From: Micromonospora sp. C95
GTDB lineage: Bacteria > Actinomycetota > Actinomycetes > Mycobacteriales > Micromonosporaceae
NCBI RefSeq assembly: GCF_018070465.1
Contig: NZ_JAGPXT010000023.1
Coordinates: 24,270-88,269, forward strand
DNA length: 64,000 bases
Reading direction: 5' to 3'
Every line of letters starts with the position of its first letter. Within the stretch, counting starts at the first letter, position 1. Position numbers and translations under genes: made by a program. The notes under the pieces are model-generated. The model worked only from the letters and a program-made list of their open reading frames with translations. It made no database searches and was not told the origin of the DNA. Positions 59,437-64,000 of the stretch are shown in pieces.

Positions 59437-59755
59437 CACGTTGAGAGTGCTCGCTGAGAGCACGGTCGGGTCGGACGGCCCCGCCTCGGGCGGGGCAGGG
59501 AATCAGGGGTAGGTGTGGTGCTGTCGAGCTGATGGCGCAAGTGGATCGCGGTGGCTGCGGGTGATGGACCTCGCTTGACAGCACGGATGGATCAGCTCGA
59601 CAGTGCCCACGACGGTGCATCCGCGGGGCAACGGTCGCCGACTCCGTTAGGTAGCCTGAGGTCAACGTCGCGTGCCGGTGGCAGACCGTGTCAGGCATGG
59701 AGGCGTCGGATACGAAGGACCACGACGATGACATTGTCGTTACCTTCGCCCTCCT
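59437..59755. other. Intergenic region with an inverted repeat
   Basis: The 319 bp between ilvD and the hemerythrin gene contain a small hairpin (59447-59463), a terminator (59478-59496) and a perfect 13-nt inverted repeat. The repeat arms are CTGTCGAGCTGAT at 59521-59533 and ATCAGCTCGACAG at 59591-59603, separated by 57 bp. TTGACA at 59575-59580 lies between the arms but no convincing -10 box follows. No ORF is supported. Confidence 0.5.
59478..59496 (+). terminator. Terminator hairpin downstream of ilvD
   Basis: An 8-bp GC stem, GCCCCGCC (59478-59485) with its complement (59489-59496), and a 3-nt loop lie 42 bp after the ilvD stop. Confidence 0.65.
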
Positions 59756-60226
59756 GTGGCTGAGGGCGAGAAGACCAGGCTCGTCGCCTGGAGCCACGAG
59801 CTGCGCAGCGTGCACGATCGGCTGCGCGAAGCCTTACGCCTGACCCGCAGCGCACTGGATCACGGCGACGCGGCCGGCCCAGCCACCCGTGACCTGCTGC
59901 TGTTCTGCCACGGCTTCTGTGCCGCGCTGACCGGGCACCACGAGGGTGAGGATCGCGAACTGTTCCCCGCGATCGCCGCCGCCCATCCGGAGCTGCGCGA
60001 CACCCTGCGCCAACTGAAACAGGACCACTCGATGATCGCGCATCTGCTCGCAGGTCTGCAGGCCGCCGTGGATCGGGCCGCCTCCCCAGCCGAACTCGAC
60101 CGCCACGTCGAGGGGATCGCCGCCATCATGGAGAGCCACTTCCGTTACGAGGAACGCCAGCTACTGGCGGTACTCGACACGCTCGCCCTGAACGGGGACC
60201 CGCACGACGTCCTGGGGCCACTCTGA
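59756..60226 (+). CDS. Hemerythrin domain protein
   Basis: The 156-residue four-helix protein has the His/Glu ligand pattern of hemerythrin-like cation-binding domains: WSHELRSVHDRLREAL, HGFCAALTGHHEGEDRELFP, LKQDHSMIAHLL and ESHFRYEERQLL. Such domains bind a di-iron site and sense or store O2, NO or iron. The GTG at 59756 has no clear ribosome-binding site. It stands alone between intergenic regions; the frame after its stop shows coding-like remnants. Confidence 0.88.
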   Translation: MAEGEKTRLVAWSHELRSVHDRLREALRLTRSALDHGDAAGPATRDLLLFCHGFCAALTGHHEGEDRELFPAIAAAHPELRDTLRQLKQDHSMIAHLLAGLQAAVDRAASPAELDRHVEGIAAIMESHFRYEERQLLAVLDTLALNGDPHDVLGPL

Positions 60227-60384
60227 CGACGAAGGCCGCGGCTCTGATCCGCCGGCACATCCCGAACTGGAACAAGACGGCGTTGGACTTCACCCGCTTC
60301 CGCGACGGCGTCTCCGGACGCTTGCCAGCGTGCGACACGACTGGACCCACCGCCGCAAGGAAGCCCGTCGACCTCGGTCGGTGA
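60227..60384 (+). pseudogene. Orphan coding-like remnant after the hemerythrin gene
   Basis: In a frame different from hemerythrin, 53 codons stay open to TGA 60382-60384 without a start codon. They encode TKAAALIRRHIPNWNKTALD followed by FTRFRDGVSGRL, with amino-acid composition (Trp, Asn, Phe, balanced charges) like a folded domain rather than a shadow frame. I read it as the C-terminal fragment of a lost gene. I do not recognise the family. Confidence 0.35.
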
Positions 60385-60494
60385 CCTCGTCACCGCATTG
60401 CGGGCGCAGCCGATCGTCGATCAGGATTCACCCTGACGTCATGCCCGCTCCCGGTAGCGTGGCGATCGTTGATCGTGGATCGGGAGGGTGTCGG

Positions 60495-61739
60495 ATGGGT
60501 GCGAGGCGGACGGTCTGCGCTGGGTTCACGGCGGCGCTGCTCGCCGCGACAGTAGCGGTCATGGTGGCGTCACCGGCGAGTGCGGGTAGGGGGCAACCGG
60601 GCACGCCGCGGGTGGCGACCTTCAACGCCTCACTGAACCGGGGTGCCGCCGGCGGGCTGGTCGCCGACCTGTCCGGGCGGGACGACGCGCAGGCCGGCAA
60701 CGTCGCCGAGGTGATCCAGCGGGTCCGCCCCGACGTGCTGCTGATCAACGAGTTCGACTACGACCCGGCCGGGCGGGCGTTGGCGCTGTTCCAGGACAAC
60801 TACCTGTCCGTACCGCGCAACGGCACCCGGGCGATCAGCTACCCGTACCGCTACACGGCCCCGTCGAACACCGGGTTGCCCTCCGGACACGATCTCAACA
60901 ACGACGGGACCGTCGGTGGGCCCGACGACGCCTACGGTTTCGGTCTCTTCCCCGGCCAGTACGGCATGGCGGTCTACTCGTCCTACCCGATCGACCTGGC
61001 CCGGGTGCGCACGTTCCAGACGTTCCGCTGGCGGGACATGCCCGGCGCGCTGCTGCCCGACGACCCGGCCACCCCCGCACCCGCCGACTGGTACTCCCGG
61101 CAGGAACTGGCGGACGTGCGGCTGTCCTCCAAGAGCCACTGGGACCTGCCGATCCGGCTGCCCGGTCGTACCGTGCACCTGCTGGCCAGCCACCCCACGC
61201 CGCCGGTCTTCGACGGGCCGGAGGACCGCAACGGCCGCCGCAACCACGACGAGATCCGCTTCTGGGCCGACTACGTCTCGCCGGGGCGGGGTGGCTACAT
61301 CTACGACGACGCCGGTTGGCGCGGTGGGCTGCGGCCGGGTGCGGCCTTCGTGATCGCCGGGGACCTCAACTCCGATCCGTACGACGGCGACAGCCTGCCC
61401 GGCGCGGCGCAGCAGCTGCTCGACCACCCCCGGGTCAACGACCGGGTCGTGCCGGCCAGCGCGGGCGGCGCGGCGGCGGCGTGGCGGCAGGGCGGGGCAA
61501 ACCTCGATCACCGGAGCGCACCGCGTTTCGACACCGCCGACTTCGTCGACACCAGCCCCGGCAACCTGCGGGTCGACTATCTGCTGCCGAGCCGGGGGCT
61601 GCCGGTCCGTGCCACCGGAGTCTTCTGGCCGGTGCCGGGTGACCCGCTGTTCCGGCTGGTCGGCGACTACGACCCGGCCCTGCCGGGCGGCTTCCCCACC
61701 TCCGACCACCGGCTGGTCTGGCTCGACCTGCGTCGCTGA
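60495..61739 (+). CDS. Secreted endonuclease/exonuclease/phosphatase family protein
   Basis: The 414-residue protein has a signal peptide (MGARRTVCAGFTAALLAATV to ASAGRG) and an EEP domain: TPRVATFNASLNRG, RPDVLLINEFDYDPAGRAL, LASHPTPPVFDGPEDRNG, VIAGDLNSDPYDGDSLPG, LRVDYLLPSRG and a final PTSDHRLVWLDL. It looks like an extracellular phosphodiesterase with an inserted Asn/Gly-rich loop (NNDGTVGGPDDAYGFG). The ATG at 60495 follows GGGAGG; the frame upstream is non-coding. The substrate could be nucleic acid or phospholipid. Confidence 0.88.
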   Translation: MGARRTVCAGFTAALLAATVAVMVASPASAGRGQPGTPRVATFNASLNRGAAGGLVADLSGRDDAQAGNVAEVIQRVRPDVLLINEFDYDPAGRALALFQDNYLSVPRNGTRAISYPYRYTAPSNTGLPSGHDLNNDGTVGGPDDAYGFGLFPGQYGMAVYSSYPIDLARVRTFQTFRWRDMPGALLPDDPATPAPADWYSRQELADVRLSSKSHWDLPIRLPGRTVHLLASHPTPPVFDGPEDRNGRRNHDEIRFWADYVSPGRGGYIYDDAGWRGGLRPGAAFVIAGDLNSDPYDGDSLPGAAQQLLDHPRVNDRVVPASAGGAAAAWRQGGANLDHRSAPRFDTADFVDTSPGNLRVDYLLPSRGLPVRATGVFWPVPGDPLFRLVGDYDPALPGGFPTSDHRLVWLDLRR

Positions 61740-61801
61740 GGTGTCGCCTGGCCCTGGCGCCGGTGACAACGCCAGGGGCCAGGTGAACCCACAAGTAGAA
61801 C

Positions 61802-62230
61802 TCAGTGGTCGGTCCCCCGGTCGAACATCTGCCCGATGCGGATCTGGTTGCCGAACGGGTCGCGGATGCCGAAGTCGATGCCGTACGGCCGTTCCATCGG
61901 CTCGTCGGTGATGTCGACCCCCTTGGCGACCAGTTCCTCGTACGTCTTGTGGGCGTCGTCGGTGGTCATGAAAAGGAAGCCACCCGCGGCGCCCTTGGAC
62001 AGCAGTTCGCGGACCTGCTCGGCGGTGGCCGGGTCGAGGTTCGGCGGGCCCGGCTTCTCCAGCAGGATCTCGCGCTGCCGGTCGCCGGGAACGTTCACCG
62101 TGAGCCAACGCATGAAGCCGAGATCCTGATCCGTGTTCAGCTCCAGGCCGAGCTTGCCGATGTAGAAGTCGAGCGCCTCGTCCTGGTCGAGGACGTAGAT
62201 CTGGGAGCGGCTGATCGCGTTCATCGTCAT
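61802..62230 (-). CDS. VOC (glyoxalase/bleomycin-resistance fold) protein
   Basis: The 142-residue vicinal-oxygen-chelate protein has two beta-alpha-beta modules: RSQIYVLDQDEALDFYIGKL and GLELNTDQDLGF in the first, GGFLFMTTDDAHKTYEELVA and GVDITDEPMERPYGIDFGIR in the second. RDPFGNQIRIGQ at the end is the usual VOC C-terminal strand. Substrate unknown. I start at ATG 62230; ATG 62224 is also possible. It is 35 bp downstream of an AraC-type gene on the same strand, so the two are likely one operon, a pairing I have seen in other actinomycetes. Confidence 0.85.
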   Translation of the reverse strand: MTMNAISRSQIYVLDQDEALDFYIGKLGLELNTDQDLGFMRWLTVNVPGDRQREILLEKPGPPNLDPATAEQVRELLSKGAAGGFLFMTTDDAHKTYEELVAKGVDITDEPMERPYGIDFGIRDPFGNQIRIGQMFDRGTDH

Positions 62231-62265
62231 GCCCAGAACGCTAGTGCAACGCCGTGACCTGCTGC

Positions 62266-62670
62266 TTATCCAAAACTGCTCGGTCTGGTCCACGCCTTCG
62301 TGAAGCAGCTCGGCACCGGCGCGGTGGGGGCCGTCCGCCGCTTGCGGTAGTCGGTGGGCGACTCACCGACAATCTGCCGGAAGGTACGGCTGAACGTGCC
62401 GAGACTGCCGAAACCGACCGCCGCGCAGACCTCCGTGACGTCCTGACCGGTGTGCAGCAGCAGGTACATGGCCCGCTCCACCCGACGCCGCTGCAGATAG
62501 CGGTGCGGGGTCTCACCGAAGGTGGCCCGGAAGGTGCGGATGAAGTGCGCCGCGGAGACGTGCGCGATCCGCGCCAGGGTCGGGATGTCGAGCGGTTGAG
62601 CGTACGCCCGGTCCATCGCGTCGCGGGCGCGCAGCATCGCCCGGTTCGTCTCCTCGACCGCCCTGCTCAC
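62266..62670 (-). CDS. AraC-family DNA-binding protein (DNA-binding domain only)
   Basis: The 134-residue protein consists of the two helix-turn-helix motifs of AraC/XylS: DIPTLARIAHVSAAHFIRTF with FGETPHRYLQRRRVERAMYLL, then VTEVCAAVGFGSLGTFSRTF and FRQIVGESPTDYRKR. It has no effector domain, as in SoxS/MarA-type members. GTG 62670 is the likely start; the very long frame upstream to 63327 runs antisense over a + strand gene. It probably controls itself and the VOC gene; a 10-bp palindrome AAGTGCACTT lies 63 bp upstream (62733-62742). Confidence 0.88.
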   Translation of the reverse strand: MSRAVEETNRAMLRARDAMDRAYAQPLDIPTLARIAHVSAAHFIRTFRATFGETPHRYLQRRRVERAMYLLLHTGQDVTEVCAAVGFGSLGTFSRTFRQIVGESPTDYRKRRTAPTAPVPSCFTKAWTRPSSFG

Positions 62671-62983
62671 CCACCACCCCCGCCGGATACGGTGCCACGT
62701 GCTGGTTCGAGATGGCCACGCGGGTCGACCTGAAGTGCACTTGACGACGCTCATGGCCGCCGGCCGTGAAGGCGAAGGCTTCACGGCGACAGGGGGTAGC
62801 GCGGCCACCAGTGTCCGGCCAATAGGACTGCTGCCGGCCAGCAGTTGTCCAGGCGGAGGCGCCAACTGGTCGGTTCCCGTGTCGGGATGCATACAATCCG
62901 TCGCCCCCGCGACAAGCCACGCCATGAAATGGTGATATGGATTCGGACTACCTACACAGCGCGCGGGGCGAGGGCGGGGCCAG
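62671..62983. other. Intergenic region with small hairpins
   Basis: The 313 bp between the divergent AraC and membrane-protein genes hold no ORF I can support. I see the palindrome AAGTGCACTT (62733-62742), a 9-bp hairpin GCCGTGAAG/CTTCACGGC (62763-62787) and a 6-bp hairpin CTGCTG/CAGCAG (62828-62844). Any of these may be regulatory. Confidence 0.45.
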
Positions 62984-63808
62984 GTGAGCCAGCCGACCCA
63001 ACAGCCTGACCGTCGGGTCGTGCTCGTCTCGACAATCGCCGGCGTGGTGGGCGCGACAGCCGGCGTCATGCAGTGGTTGACCAGTGCCGGGGCTTGGGCG
63101 GTGGTGGCGGTCGGGGTGGTGGGCCTGGCTGCGGCGGCCTGGGCGCTGGCCTGGCTGTGGCGGCAGCAGCGGGCGGTCCCGGCCACGGTGGTCGTCATGT
63201 TGCTGGTTGCCATCGCGGCGATCACCGGCGCGGCGACGGATCGCATCGTCGGTCGCCCGTCGACCCAGTCGACCGCTGGCGACTCCGCCGCGAGCACTGG
63301 TGGCGAACCGGACATCGCGGCGGCCACTTCCAGCCTCCCGTCTCAACCGAGCCGGACGCCGACGCCAGCATCGACGCCGACACCAACATCGACGCCGACA
63401 CCGTCGCCCAGCACCAGCGCCAGCGGCGAGGACGAGCCAGCGTCGACAGGCGGAGAACTGGAACCCACCCGCACCGCGAAGGGTGTCGAACTCTCGTCGT
63501 CGTACGCCCTCGACTTGGACTCGGTGGCGGAGAACTGGAACGTCGAACGCACCAACCTTTCCCGGGGTCGGGATGTGATGTTGAGCTACGGCGTTCTGCG
63601 GACCACGGCCGACGTGGTCGTCGTCGACGGCGAGCCGGAGCACGCCAAGTGCGAGAACGCGGTCACCCGGCAACGGAACATCGGCGGCGAGCAGCTGCGT
63701 GCCGGCCAGTCGTTCTGCGTCCACACGAGCGAGAAGCGGTGGGCGTGGATCACCCTGCGGCGGTACGCGCCGAGCGAAAGCATCACCTTCGACGTAACCG
63801 TCTGGTGA
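62984..63808 (+). CDS. Membrane protein with extracellular C-terminal domain, unknown function
   Basis: The 274-residue protein has three hydrophobic helices in residues 12-90 (VVLVSTIAGVVGATAGV, WAVVAVGVVGLAAAAWALAW, ATVVVMLLVAIAAITGAA). A Ser/Thr/Pro linker of TPTPAST/STPTPSPS repeats follows at about 115-150, then a globular C-terminal domain (LDLDSVAENWNVERTNLS, KCENAVTRQRNIGGEQLRAG, SFCVHTSEKRWAWITLRRY) with two Cys. Such PT-linked modules in actinomycetes are cell-surface sensors or binding proteins. GTG start at 62984 with GGCCAGG upstream. Family not recognised. Confidence 0.75.
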   Translation: MSQPTQQPDRRVVLVSTIAGVVGATAGVMQWLTSAGAWAVVAVGVVGLAAAAWALAWLWRQQRAVPATVVVMLLVAIAAITGAATDRIVGRPSTQSTAGDSAASTGGEPDIAAATSSLPSQPSRTPTPASTPTPTSTPTPSPSTSASGEDEPASTGGELEPTRTAKGVELSSSYALDLDSVAENWNVERTNLSRGRDVMLSYGVLRTTADVVVVDGEPEHAKCENAVTRQRNIGGEQLRAGQSFCVHTSEKRWAWITLRRYAPSESITFDVTVW

Positions 63809-63928
63809 TCCGCCACCGACCCTGATCGCTCCGCCCGCAGCACGTCAAGATCTTGGACATTTCCCGTTTTCCACTCGAAGTCAACTGATGGTTGCAACGC
63901 CGCCTCGTTGTGCTGGTGGAGGTGGTTT

Positions 63929-64000
63929 ATGGCGCCACGGTTGTCTGCAGCTGAGCGTGAAGAAATCGGGCTCGGTCGTGCGGCGGGCGAGTCGATACGG
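63929..64000 (+). CDS. 5' end of an IS30-family-like transposase (truncated by window edge)
   Basis: The ATG at 63929 has GGAGGTGG upstream and opens a frame with LSAAEREEIGLGRAAGES, the start of the N-terminal helix-turn-helix of IS30 transposases (L-x-x-x-EREEI-x-x-G-x-x-x-G-x-S). Only 24 codons are visible before the edge. The 120 bp before it follow a membrane-protein gene and are less G+C-rich; GGTTGCAAC (63892-63900) may belong to the terminal inverted repeat. Confidence 0.6.
   Translation, partial: MAPRLSAAEREEIGLGRAAGESIR

Noticed and set aside
62671..63327. N-terminal domain of the AraC protein in the long upstream frame
   Set aside because: The extension has no AraC effector-domain similarity, crosses the promoter region and runs antisense over the membrane-protein gene.

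Overview
The window is chromosomal DNA of very high G+C content from an actinomycete, most likely Micromonospora or a close relative in the Micromonosporaceae. The evidence is actinobacterial gene order (coaD, rsmD, recG, rpmB, thiL, ddl, gpsA, cofC, ppk, hup, leuCD, iclR, serA, ilvC, ilvN, ilvB), coenzyme F420 biosynthesis (cofC), an HU protein with a Lys/Ala-rich tail, an XRE-DUF5753/DUF397 pair and frequent GTG starts with 1-4 nt stop/start overlaps. The order resembles the Mycobacterium tuberculosis Rv2965c-Rv3003c region as I remember it. No search was run.

Layout. 1-2756: ribosomal and cell-division genes (rpmF, yceD, a SepIVA-like coiled-coil gene, coaD, rsmD). 3044-4543: a sortase-anchored surface protein. 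4660-8869: recG, a DAK2/FakA-like gene and divergent rpmB. 8959-12679: GNAT acetyltransferase, thiL, an Lrp-like ligand-binding protein, DUF3515 and ddl. 12829-17593: small regulator pair, ROK protein, PrmC-related methyltransferase and a cystathionine gamma-lyase-type PLP enzyme. 17590-19483: gpsA and plsC. 19603-25263: cofC and a polyphosphate-linked set (ppk, CYTH/CHAD, Nudix/histidine phosphatase). 25390-31000: membrane EEP protein, HU, leuD, leuC and divergent IclR. 31217-31763: two tRNA-Glu and one tRNA-Gln. 31872-42070: accessory metabolism, ribosome rescue (arfB), an HtrA-like protease, a MoxR/DUF58/VWA cluster and secreted proteins. 42079-59436: branched-chain amino acid and serine biosynthesis (cimA, ilvE, leuB, serA, ilvC, ilvN, ilvB, ilvD) mixed with a PRC-barrel protein, a tyrosine phosphatase, an ApbE-like protein and a GGDEF/EAL protein. 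59756-64000: hemerythrin, secreted EEP, VOC/AraC pair, membrane protein and the start of an IS30-type transposase.

How the genes work together. The dominant theme is Ile/Val/Leu synthesis. Both cimA and ilvB are preceded by a very short ORF rich in codons for the pathway's products, followed by a hairpin and a terminator with a T-run. These are classic ribosome-mediated attenuators. leuCD faces an IclR regulator across about 50 bp, and ilvD has two matching palindromes in its upstream region.

The most unusual structures are repeats that behave as miniature genes. At thiL (10405-10568) and between plsC and gpsA (18585-18749) there are 27-codon units with the shared peptide core AVVPHGG. They are inserted exactly at the start codon of the downstream gene and joined to it by 4-nt stop/start overlaps. 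The chain therefore keeps the host gene translationally coupled. Two intergenic palindromes flanked by C-rich and G-rich tracts (1564-1736 and 30998-31190), both at gene 3' ends, form a second repeat class.
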